Shown here: piece after piece, positions 44,682-56,280 of the stretch
Position numbering within the stretch: the stretch's first letter is position 1
Layout: every line of letters starts with the position of its first letter
DNA from: Streptomyces longwoodensis
GTDB taxonomy: Bacteria > Actinomycetota > Actinomycetes > Streptomycetales > Streptomycetaceae
Assembly: GCF_001514125.1 (NCBI RefSeq)
Contig: NZ_KQ948549.1
Span: 528,705-592,704, forward strand
Direction: 5' to 3'
Length of the DNA: 64,000 nucleotides
Position numbers and translations under genes: made by a program
The notes under the pieces: model-generated
Told to the model about the DNA's origin: nothing
The model's database searches: none
The model's input: the letters and a program-made list of their open reading frames with translations, nothing else

Positions 44682-44695
44682 TTGCCGGGCGACAA
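44682..44695. promoter_or_regulatory. Quasi-palindrome TTGCCG-GG-CGACAA upstream of rsbR
   Basis: A 14-base imperfect palindrome, one mismatch, in the rsb operon upstream region. A perfect version (TTGCCG-GA-CGGCAA) occurs at 46678. It may be an operator for one of the nearby MarR regulators. Low confidence. Confidence 0.3.
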
Positions 44696-44836
44696 CCCTA
44701 ACCACCGGTCCTGACCCGGCGGCACCCGGTCCACCGGGGTGAACCCTGTGGTGTGGCCCACCGGGCGGCTGTGGGGGAGGGCTGCGCGAACGTCGTACGT
44801 CCGTTCGGGTACCGGTGGGGCCGGGCCGGCGGACGC

Positions 44837-46012
44837 CTAGGGCGCCGGTTGCCCGCCGTACCAGTCCAGGCACACCACCACCGCGTCGTCGTCGCCCTCG
44901 GGCCTGCCGCGGTGGACGCGGAGTTCCCGCAGCACTGCTGCCGGGACCTCGGCGGCGGGCAGCAGCGCGGCCGAGGAGACCGCCCGGGTCAGGGCCCGTT
45001 CGCCGTACGCCTCGCCTTCCGGTCCGGCGACGGCGTGCACCCCGTCGCTGACGAACAGCAGACGGTCGCCGGGCCGCAGGAGCAGCTCCTGGGCGACGTA
45101 GTCCGTCTCCTCGAACATGCCGAGGGGCAACTGGGCCTCCAGCTCCACGGTGGTCAGCGTCCGGTCGCGCTGGAGCAGCAGCCGCGGCGAACCCGCGTCG
45201 ACCACCTGGGCGCGGCCGGTGGCGAGCTCGACGTCCACCAGCAGCACGGACAGGTGGGATGCCCCGCGGTACTGGGCGTGGATCGCCTGGTCGGCCAGGC
45301 ACGCCTGGTCGGCGAGCGGCACACCGGCCCGGCGGGCGTTGCGCAGCGCGTTGATCCCCAGGTTGGTGAGCAGGGCGGCCTCGATGCCCTCGCCCATGCC
45401 GTTGGTGACGCAGAGCGTCAGGTGGCCGCCGTCGGCGGACCAGTCGAAATTGTCGCCGAAGACCGAGTAGGCGGGCTCCAGCTGGGCACCCAGCGCGTAC
45501 TCGGGCCTGGCGCAGGAGCGGGCCGGGAGCAGCTCCCACTGCATCTCCGCCGCCAGGGTGAGGCGGTCCGTGCGGCGGGCCCGCGCGTAGACGTCGGTGT
45601 CGCGCCCGGCGACCACCAGCTCGTGGCCCAGCATCCCCGCCAGCTCGGTCAGCTCCGCCACGGCGTCCTCGGTGGCGGCCTCCCGGGGCAGCACGACCGC
45701 CAGCACGCCCTGCCGGTCGCCTCGCACCGTCACCGGCAGGTGCAGGCGCGTCCGGCCGCCGGCCAGGTCCTCGCGCTGCGGCTCCTGCGCGCCGAAGGCG
45801 CGCCCGGCCGGGCCGGAGTGCAGCGCCACCGGTTCCCCCGCGGACGACGGGTCGTCGGGCACCGGCAGCAGCGCGGTGAGTCCGTAGTCGGCCAGCAGCA
45901 GGTCGGCCGACTCGGCGCCGTACTCCGCCCGCAGGACGGCGCGCAGGGCGGCCGGGAGCCGGTGCGGTGCCGCGGAGCGCAGTGCGTGCCCGGCGGCCAC
46001 GAGTCCGGTCAC
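44837..46012 (-). CDS. SpoIIE-like phosphatase domain protein with altered metal site
   Basis: A 391-residue protein. The N-terminal ~140 residues are GAF-like and the C-terminal ~220 form a SpoIIE/PP2C domain. GDNFD (186-190), VSDGVHAV and GDDDAVVVCL are present, but the central D-G-x-G-x-G motif reads TNGMGEG, with N204 in place of the metal-binding Asp. It may therefore be inactive or a binding protein. The start is uncertain: GTG at 46012 is used because family proteins begin VTGLVAAGH; other GTG codons are at 46051 and 46000. Divergent from a MarR gene. Confidence 0.75.
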   Translation of the reverse strand: MTGLVAAGHALRSAAPHRLPAALRAVLRAEYGAESADLLLADYGLTALLPVPDDPSSAGEPVALHSGPAGRAFGAQEPQREDLAGGRTRLHLPVTVRGDRQGVLAVVLPREAATEDAVAELTELAGMLGHELVVAGRDTDVYARARRTDRLTLAAEMQWELLPARSCARPEYALGAQLEPAYSVFGDNFDWSADGGHLTLCVTNGMGEGIEAALLTNLGINALRNARRAGVPLADQACLADQAIHAQYRGASHLSVLLVDVELATGRAQVVDAGSPRLLLQRDRTLTTVELEAQLPLGMFEETDYVAQELLLRPGDRLLFVSDGVHAVAGPEGEAYGERALTRAVSSAALLPAAEVPAAVLRELRVHRGRPEGDDDAVVVCLDWYGGQPAP

Positions 46013-46073
46013 GAGACCGGGCGCACGGATCTCGCGCGCGGGGCGCGGCACGCGGGCCGCGGGGACGTGCGGG

Positions 46074-46108
46074 CTGACAGGCCCGGGGAACCCTGCCAAA
46101 GTGTCACC
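46074..46108 (+). promoter_or_regulatory. Candidate marR promoter, leaderless
   Basis: CTGACA (46074-46079) and CAAAGT (46097-46102) are 17 bases apart, placing transcription start at the GTG at 46109. The absence of a ribosome-binding site before that GTG supports a leaderless mRNA. Confidence 0.35.
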
Positions 46109-46585
46109 GTGACGTCCCCCTCCTCTCCGGAACCCGACCAGGTGGCCCGTGTGACCTCGGAGGCGGCCGAGCTGCTCGGCGTCCTGTGGGGCCGCGCCTC
46201 CACGGCGCCCGTCTCCGCCTCGCAGCTGCGGGTGCTGTTCGTCCTGGAACACCACGGGGGCATCAACCTGCGCACGCTCGCCGAGACCCTGGGGTCCTCG
46301 CCGTCGTCCACGAGCCGGCTGTGCGACCGGCTCCAGGCGGTGGGCTTCGTGGAGCGCCGCTCCGCCGCCGGCAGCCGCCGGGAGGTCGAGCTGTACCTCA
46401 GCCACCGCGGGCGGTCGTTCCTGACCGTCCTGCGCGGGCGCCGGGAGAGTGCGCTGGAGTCGGTGCTCGCGCAGCTGCCGGCCGCCCGGCGTGCCGCGCT
46501 GCTGCACGGGCTGGAGGCGTTCTGCCTCGCCGCGACCGACCAGCTCGACGAGGGCGACGCCGCCTCCGACGCCCGGACCGCCTGA
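46109..46585 (+). CDS. MarR family transcriptional regulator
   Basis: A 158-residue MarR regulator. The helix-turn-helix is NLRTLAETLGSSPSSTSRLC then DRLQAVGFVERRSAAGSRRE. It is a paralogue of the gene at 39572. The GTG at 46109 lacks a ribosome-binding site; a spaced promoter suggests leaderless translation. Divergent from the altered SpoIIE protein gene, which it may control. Confidence 0.85.
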   Translation: MTSPSSPEPDQVARVTSEAAELLGVLWGRASTAPVSASQLRVLFVLEHHGGINLRTLAETLGSSPSSTSRLCDRLQAVGFVERRSAAGSRREVELYLSHRGRSFLTVLRGRRESALESVLAQLPAARRAALLHGLEAFCLAATDQLDEGDAASDARTA

Positions 46586-46677
46586 CCCACGGCCCGGGCG
46601 CGGCCCCGTCCGGGCCACCGGCACATCCCTGTTTCCTCGCGCACGACTCGCCTCACTTCGTTGCCCCTGCCACACAG

Positions 46678-46691
46678 TTGCCGGACGGCAA
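46678..46691. promoter_or_regulatory. Perfect palindrome TTGCCG-GA-CGGCAA
   Basis: A 14-base palindrome, flanked by ACAC/GTGT, between the convergent marR and STAS genes. The tiny spacer makes an operator more likely than a terminator. A related site is upstream of rsbR. Confidence 0.35.
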
Positions 46692-46773
46692 GTGTCGGGC
46701 CGACGGGCACCACGGAGCGCCCACCCACCACCGCACCGCCGTGTCCGGGCGGCCGCACGGGCCGCCCCGGACC

Positions 46774-47166
46774 TCAGCTGTCGGGGGCCTCGACCTGCGG
46801 CAGCCCCTGGTCGATCAGGGCCAGTGCCTCGTCCACCTTCTCGGAGATCGGCACCGTCAGACTCACCCCGGTCAGGTCCAGGACCCGCCGGACGGGCGCT
46901 GTCGGATTGATCACGTGGACGCTGCCGGGCAGCTCACGGGCCTCCTGGTACACCCGCAGGATGATGTTCATGCCGGAGGAGTCCATGAAGGGCACCTCCG
47001 ACAGGTCCAGCAGGAAGTGCTTGCGGCCGTGGTGGAGCTGGTTGGCCAGATGGGCCTGGAACTCGGTGGCGGTGTCCAGATCGAGATGGCCCTCCACCCG
47101 GACCAGGGCGACGTCCTCACGGGGCAGGGACACCTCGACGGACAGCGGGTTGTGGGCGATGGCCAC
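46774..47166 (-). CDS. STAS-domain anti-sigma factor antagonist
   Basis: A 130-residue single STAS protein of the RsbV/BldG type. The conserved phosphoserine segment is PFMDSSGMNIIL, with S63 the likely target of an RsbW-like kinase. Dephosphorylated, it would bind an anti-sigma ATPase and free the sigma factor. The GTG at 47166 follows GGAGG. A SigB-like promoter is seen at 47298-47322, overlapping the end of the upstream phosphatase gene. Confidence 0.9.
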   Translation of the reverse strand: MAIAHNPLSVEVSLPREDVALVRVEGHLDLDTATEFQAHLANQLHHGRKHFLLDLSEVPFMDSSGMNIILRVYQEARELPGSVHVINPTAPVRRVLDLTGVSLTVPISEKVDEALALIDQGLPQVEAPDS

Positions 47167-47297
47167 GAAAACCTCCGATTACAGACGGTCTCGGGTGACT
47201 CCCGGGAGGTCGCTCCGATGCGACCCGGGGGAGGACGGGGAGGCCGTACGCCACCTCTGTCCTCCCGCGGTCCCGGCCTGTCACCGCGCACCAGCGG

Positions 47298-47322
47298 ATA
47301 CCCCCGAACGGGCGGCTCATGC
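47298..47322 (-). promoter_or_regulatory. SigB-type promoter candidate for the STAS gene
   Basis: On the minus strand GCAT (GNNT) at 47322-47319, then 15 bases, then GGGTAT at 47303-47298. This fits the published SigB-regulon pattern GNNT-N14-16-GGGTAC/T. It would give a leader of about 125 bases. The -35 part overlaps the stop codon of the upstream gene. Confidence 0.45.
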
Positions 47323-49914
47323 GTGCAGGGATTCCCCGGCGCGGGACTCCTCGTCGCGGGGCTCCCCGTCGTCCGACGTGCGCGGTCCGACCCGGATGCC
47401 GACGATGCAGGTGTCGTCGTCCGTGTCCGACCGGCTGTGCACCAGCAGCCGGTCCAGCTGCTGGTCCAGCGTCGGCGGGACGGTCCGGGCCGTGCTGAGC
47501 AGGTGGCTCAGCGACTCCTCCACCGACCGGTCGCGCCGCTCGATCAGGCCGTCGGTGTACATCAGCAGCGTGTCCCCGGTCGCCAGGTCCAGCTCGCCCT
47601 CCTCGTACCGCGTCTCCGGTACGGCGCCCAGCAGCAGCCCCTTCACGAGCGGCAGCGGGACCGCCGCCTCCCCGTTGACCAGGACCGGCGGCAGGTGCCC
47701 GGCCCGCGCCCAGCGCAGGGTGCCCCGGGCGGGGTCGTACAGCCCGCACACCGCGGTCGCCGTCACGGCACCGGTGAGGTGGTGGGCCACCATGTTCAGC
47801 CAGGACAGCAGCTGGCCCGGTCCGGCGCCGGTCACCGCCAGCCCGCGCAGCGCGTTGCGCAGCACCACCATGCTGGTCGCCGCCTCTATGCCGTGGCCGG
47901 CCACGTCGCCCACGCAGAGCATCACCAGCCCCGAGGGCAGCCGTACGGCGTCGTACCAGTCGCCGCCGACCAGCTGCTCCTCCTCGGCGGGCCGGTAGCG
48001 CACGGCCACCTGGAGACCGGGGACCTCCAGCGGTGTGTTGTGCGTCGGCGGCATGATCGCGTGCTGGAGCTGGAGGGTGAGCCGGTTGCGCTCGTGCGCC
48101 TGCTGCTCGGTGTGCGCCAGCTGGTCGCGGGTCGCGGCGAGCGCCACCTCCGTCCAGTGCTGGGAGGAGATGTCCTGGTAGGCGCCGCGCAGCGCGACGG
48201 GGCGGTCGTCGGTGTCCAGGACCGGCTCGGCGACGACCCGCATGTGCCGGGTCACCCCGTCGGGCCGCTGGAGCCGGAACGCCGCCGACGCCGGGCGCCG
48301 GTGGTGCAGCAGGGTGCGCAGGAAGCGGCCGATGGTGACCGCGTCGTCGGGGTGGGCGTGCGCGGCCAGCCGCTCCAGCGGCACCGGCGGGCTGGACTCG
48401 GGACGGCCGTACAGGGCGAACATCTGGCCGTTCCAGGTGATCTCGCCCGTGAGCAGGTTCTCCTCGAAGCCGCCGATGCGGCCCAGGCGCTGGGCGTTCT
48501 GCAGCAGGCTGGCCAGCCGGGCCGTCTCGTCCTCGATGCGCCAGATGAGCAGCACGCAGCTGCCGTGCCGGCTGATGCTGATGTCGGCGGTCGCCGCGAG
48601 CGCCACCTCGTCCACCAGCGCGGTCAGCGCCATGCGCCGGGCGCGGAACGGCTCCCCGGTGGCGTAGACGCGCTCGACGCGCTGGAACAGCTCGCTCTCC
48701 CCGGCGGCCATCGGGTAGGCCTCCAGCAGCAGCGCGCCGTTGACGACGGCCCGGGGCCGGCCCGCGGGGTCGAGGAAGCGGCTGTTGACGTGCTGGATGC
48801 GGAAGTCGGCGAGCCCGCCCGCGCTGTCCAGGTGCGGCACGAGCACCAGTGCCGGGTCGTGCAGGCCCTCCGCGAGGTCCATCAGCTCGGTGGCGTCGGG
48901 CAGGGGGCCGGGCGGGCGCTCGGACGCCTGCGGCGGCCGTGACGTCTCCAGGGTGTGGGCGCACAGCTCGGCCAGCGCCTCCATCTGCCGGACCACCTGG
49001 GGCGGCTGCGGGACGAGCGGGGCGGGCCAGACGATCTCCAGGACGCCGTGGATCCGGCCGCCGGTCCCGGCGGGCAGCGCCACCCGGCCGCCGTCCGGGA
49101 AGAGGTGCCGGCCGATGGAGGGCAGGCTGGTCCGGGCGAGCGACTCGACCCAGTGGCCGGTGCGCTCGGTCAGCCCGCGGCGGGCCACGGTCGCCACGTC
49201 CGGCGGTACGTAGTGCCAGCGGGCGGACTCGCCGGGGGCGAAGCCGGCGCTGCCCGCCAGGGTCAGGGAGCCGTCGGGTCCCGCCGCCCAGATCGCCACG
49301 GCCACGGCGCCGAGGGGGCCGAGCGCGTGCTGGAGCAGCGAGTCGGCGACGGCCTGGGTGTCCTGCGCCGCCAGCGCCCCGCTCTCCGCGGTGCGCAGCC
49401 GTACGGCCGCCTCGGCGTCCTCCGCGGCCCGGGCCCGCCCGGCGACGGTGTCGAGGAAGCCGAGCGTCACCTCGGACAGCCGGTCCTGGGCGGACTGGTT
49501 GATCACGTCCACCGCCAGCTCGAGCGGGGTCACGCCCGCCTGCTCGGCCAGTTCGGTGAGGTGGCGGGCCGCGGCGGCGGGGCCGCAGCCCAGCCGCTCC
49601 ACCAGGACGCCCTTGGCCAGCTCCACCAGGGCGCGGCCCTCCGCCTCCGCCTGCGCGGCGCGCACCTCGCGCCGCAGGCGCTCCACGGTGGCGGCGAGCC
49701 GGCCGACGGGACTGAGGTCGCCGGACGGCTCGCTCCCGGCCGTCCCGCCGCTGCCGGCGGGCGGGGGAGCGGCCACGGGGGTGTCCGCGGCGGTGACGGA
49801 CACGGTGTCGGGGGGCGGGCCGTCGTCGGGCGGGCCGTCGGACGGCGCGTCGCCGAGCGGCGCGGGCCGCTCGGGCGACGCCGCGTCCTCGTACGGCGGT
49901 CGGGACATGGTCAC
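47317..49914 (-). CDS. ANTAR-GAF-PAS-SpoIIE phosphatase
   Basis: An 865-residue soluble signalling phosphatase. Order: a disordered Pro/Asp-rich N-terminus; an ANTAR RNA-binding-type helical domain (~85-140, ALVELAKGVLVERLGCGPAA); GAF (~165-330); two PAS-like domains (~345-580, including GGFEENLLTGEITWNGQMFA); and SpoIIE PP2C (~620-860) with GGDWYD, VGDVAGHGIEAA, MYTDGLIERRD and DDDTCIVGI. All metal ligands are intact. ANTAR with PP2C is an unusual pairing. The GTG at 49914 has GAGGAG 9 bases upstream. It lies 53 bases after the hybrid kinase, probably in the same transcript. Confidence 0.9.
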   Translation of the reverse strand: MTMSRPPYEDAASPERPAPLGDAPSDGPPDDGPPPDTVSVTAADTPVAAPPPAGSGGTAGSEPSGDLSPVGRLAATVERLRREVRAAQAEAEGRALVELAKGVLVERLGCGPAAAARHLTELAEQAGVTPLELAVDVINQSAQDRLSEVTLGFLDTVAGRARAAEDAEAAVRLRTAESGALAAQDTQAVADSLLQHALGPLGAVAVAIWAAGPDGSLTLAGSAGFAPGESARWHYVPPDVATVARRGLTERTGHWVESLARTSLPSIGRHLFPDGGRVALPAGTGGRIHGVLEIVWPAPLVPQPPQVVRQMEALAELCAHTLETSRPPQASERPPGPLPDATELMDLAEGLHDPALVLVPHLDSAGGLADFRIQHVNSRFLDPAGRPRAVVNGALLLEAYPMAAGESELFQRVERVYATGEPFRARRMALTALVDEVALAATADISISRHGSCVLLIWRIEDETARLASLLQNAQRLGRIGGFEENLLTGEITWNGQMFALYGRPESSPPVPLERLAAHAHPDDAVTIGRFLRTLLHHRRPASAAFRLQRPDGVTRHMRVVAEPVLDTDDRPVALRGAYQDISSQHWTEVALAATRDQLAHTEQQAHERNRLTLQLQHAIMPPTHNTPLEVPGLQVAVRYRPAEEEQLVGGDWYDAVRLPSGLVMLCVGDVAGHGIEAATSMVVLRNALRGLAVTGAGPGQLLSWLNMVAHHLTGAVTATAVCGLYDPARGTLRWARAGHLPPVLVNGEAAVPLPLVKGLLLGAVPETRYEEGELDLATGDTLLMYTDGLIERRDRSVEESLSHLLSTARTVPPTLDQQLDRLLVHSRSDTDDDTCIVGIRVGPRTSDDGEPRDEESRAGESLHA

Positions 49915-49966
49915 AGTGCGCTACTCCTCGGCCTGGACGCCCGGTCGCCCGGGAATCACGGCTCGC

Positions 49967-54253
<4,287 letters not shown>

Positions 54254-54670
54254 GCGCAGCCTCGTTCCGCTCCCCAGGAGCCCCCGCCCCGGGGACTCGG
54301 AACCGGGCCGCCCGTGAGGACGGACGAGCCCGCCTGCCGTGTGACGAAACCGCCGGTGACGGCCTCGCCGATGAGAGAAATACGCCGCAGGCTAACCCGC
54401 GGATCGGGCCCGGAACAAAGCCGCGCGTCACCTTCCGGACCGCGCTGGACCGGGAGGTGGACGCCGTGCATACGGAGACAGGAACAGGGTATGCGACGGG
54501 GTTTCGCGCGTGTACCCGACAAAGCCACCCGAAGGGGCCGTCCAGCCGCCCCGCGCCCTGCGGGAACTGGGCACGGGGCCGCCCGGGCCCGGGGCGCCAC
54601 GGGCGCCCGGAGCCGAATGGGCCAGCCGTGTCAGGGTATTTGGTGCTGAGAGACGCGAGGAGGGAGCAGC
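54254..54670. other. Divergent 417-bp regulatory region
   Basis: No gene is seen between the hybrid kinase and the PRC-barrel protein. It contains the SigB-like promoter at 54615-54639 for the right gene. On the left side GTACCC at 54512-54517 gives a minus-strand GGGTAC, but without a good -35. The rest is GC-rich and featureless. Confidence 0.5.
54615..54639 (+). promoter_or_regulatory. SigB-type promoter candidate for the PRC-barrel gene
   Basis: GAAT (54615-54618), 15 bases, then GGGTAT (54634-54639), matching the GNNT-N14-16-GGGTAC/T pattern. Transcription would start near 54646, leaving a ~25-base leader with AGGAGG at 54658-54663. Confidence 0.55.
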
Positions 54671-55042
54671 GTGACGATGCTCGCACTGTGGTCGTACACG
54701 GTGGACAGCGGCCGGACCGAGGAGCAGGACCTGACGGGCTGGACGGTCGAGGCCGCCGACGGCACCGTCGGCCACGTGGACCGGGAGGCGGCGCCCCACG
54801 GCATGCGCCACCTGGTCGTCGACACCGGCGTCTGGGTGTTCGGCCGCAGCGCCGTGGTGCCGGTGGGCGCGGTCACCTCCGTCGACCCGGCGGAGCGGCG
54901 CGTGACCCTGGCCTGCACCAGGGACCAGGTCAAGGACGCCCCGCGGTTCCGTACCGACAGCGAGACCAGGAACCAGGACTACCTGTCGGCGGTCGGTGAG
55001 TACTACGCCCGGCTGGCGGCGCGCGGAACCACACCCGCGTGA
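54671..55042 (+). CDS. PRC-barrel domain protein
   Basis: A 123-residue protein with an N-terminal PRC-barrel fold (~20-80: GWTVEAADGTVGHVDRE, HLVVDTGVWVFGRSAVVPV), a domain that in other proteins mediates RNA or photosynthetic complex assembly. Function here unknown; such genes are often under general-stress control in Streptomyces. The GTG at 54671 has AGGAGG 7 bases upstream. Its stop overlaps the start of the RsbW-like ATPase gene (GTGA), so the two are coupled. Confidence 0.87.
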   Translation: MTMLALWSYTVDSGRTEEQDLTGWTVEAADGTVGHVDREAAPHGMRHLVVDTGVWVFGRSAVVPVGAVTSVDPAERRVTLACTRDQVKDAPRFRTDSETRNQDYLSAVGEYYARLAARGTTPA

Positions 55043-55599
55043 CCCGCGCGACGCGTCCGCGGGACGAGGGCGGCAGGGGCCCGGGCGACCTCACGGCCCG
55101 GGTGCCCTCGCCCGTCCCGCCGACCGGAGCGACCGCCGCGTCCGCCCGCGCCCACGCGCGGGCGGTGGTGGAGGAGGCGTGGGGCGCGGCCGGTGAGCGG
55201 CCCCGCGAGGAGGACCTGATCGACCTGTCGCTCGTCGTCTCCGAGATGGTCACGAACGCCGTCCGCCACGGCGGGGGACTGACGGACTTCGAGGTGACGG
55301 TCGAGCGGGACGGTGTCCGGCTGGCGGTGGGCGACCGCAGCGACGCCGTCCCCGACGGCGCGTACGGCGTCGGCGGCTTCCCCAGCACCCACGGTGGCAA
55401 CGGCTACGGCTGGCCGTTGATCAACCGCCTCGCCGAAGAGGTCACCGTCCGGCACCGGCCGAGGGGCGGGAAGACGATCACCGTGCGCGTGCCGCTGCGC
55501 CCGGCCCTGGCCCAGGACCCGACCGGGCCGGCACGCGCCCGCGGCGGCTCCGCCGGGTCCTCGTCCGCCTCCGAGGACGCCTCGGCCGGACACGCCTGA
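55039..55599 (+). CDS. RsbW-like ATP-binding regulatory protein
   Basis: A 186-residue GHKL ATPase. The N-box is VVSEMVTNAVRHGGG (~69-83), G1 is VGDRSDAVPDG, and the G2-like segment is HGGNGYGWPLINRL. The C-terminus is Ser/Ala-rich. It probably binds a sigma factor or STAS protein. It overlaps the PRC-barrel gene by 4 bases and would share its SigB-type promoter, a possible negative feedback loop. Confidence 0.88.
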   Translation: MTRATRPRDEGGRGPGDLTARVPSPVPPTGATAASARAHARAVVEEAWGAAGERPREEDLIDLSLVVSEMVTNAVRHGGGLTDFEVTVERDGVRLAVGDRSDAVPDGAYGVGGFPSTHGGNGYGWPLINRLAEEVTVRHRPRGGKTITVRVPLRPALAQDPTGPARARGGSAGSSSASEDASAGHA

Positions 55600-55646
55600 G
55601 CGGCGCGCCCGGCCGTCACCCCCACTCGCCGTCCCCAGGCCGGCTC

Positions 55647-56081
55647 TCACCACGGCAGGAACACGTGGATGTCCTTGCCCCCGTCGGTGGGCACCACGCT
55701 GACCTGCCGGCACAGCGTGTGCACCAGGTGCCAGCCGATGCCGCCCGCCCCGCTGTCCGGCCGGAAGGGCCGCGGCGCGGGAAGCGTGGGGCTCGTGTCG
55801 TGGACCGTGACGTGCACCCCGTCGAACGTCCGGCGCAGGTGCAGTTCGAAGGGACCCGGCGCGTACTGGACCGCGTTCGACGTCAGCTCGTCCACGATCA
55901 GCAGGATGTCGTGCCAGTACTCCTCGGCGGAGGGCGGCACGGCCCGCGTCAGGTCGTGCAGGAACTCCTCCGCGGCCATCCGCGCGCCCGTCACGTCGTG
56001 CGGCTCGCCCGCGAAACGTACCGTACGGGGCTGCGGTCCCCAGGAGGTCAGTTCGTCTCCCCTGTTCGGCTCGATCGCCAT
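55647..56081 (-). CDS. RsbW-like ATP-binding regulatory protein
   Basis: A 144-residue GHKL ATPase of the same broad family: N-box LLIVDELTSNAVQYAPG, G1 VHDTSPTLPAP and G2 GAGGIGWHLVHTL. Sequence similarity to the previous protein is low, so it is not a recent duplicate. The ATG at 56081 gives MAIEPNRGDEL. Convergent with the 55039 gene. Confidence 0.85.
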   Translation of the reverse strand: MAIEPNRGDELTSWGPQPRTVRFAGEPHDVTGARMAAEEFLHDLTRAVPPSAEEYWHDILLIVDELTSNAVQYAPGPFELHLRRTFDGVHVTVHDTSPTLPAPRPFRPDSGAGGIGWHLVHTLCRQVSVVPTDGGKDIHVFLPW

Positions 56082-56280
56082 GTCGTGGTGCGGCCCGCGG
56101 GGCGGGCCGGCGTCCTTTCTCCTACAGAACTGTCCGTGACCACCTTCAGGGTTCCCGGGCCCGCGTGGCCTACGCGTCCTGTACGAGGGCGGCACCGTAC
56201 ACCAGCCGCCCCGGGCGCCACACCCGGGCGTACGCCGACGGAGTGCGCCCGGGACGTGAGGGGCACCGACCGGCCCGGAC

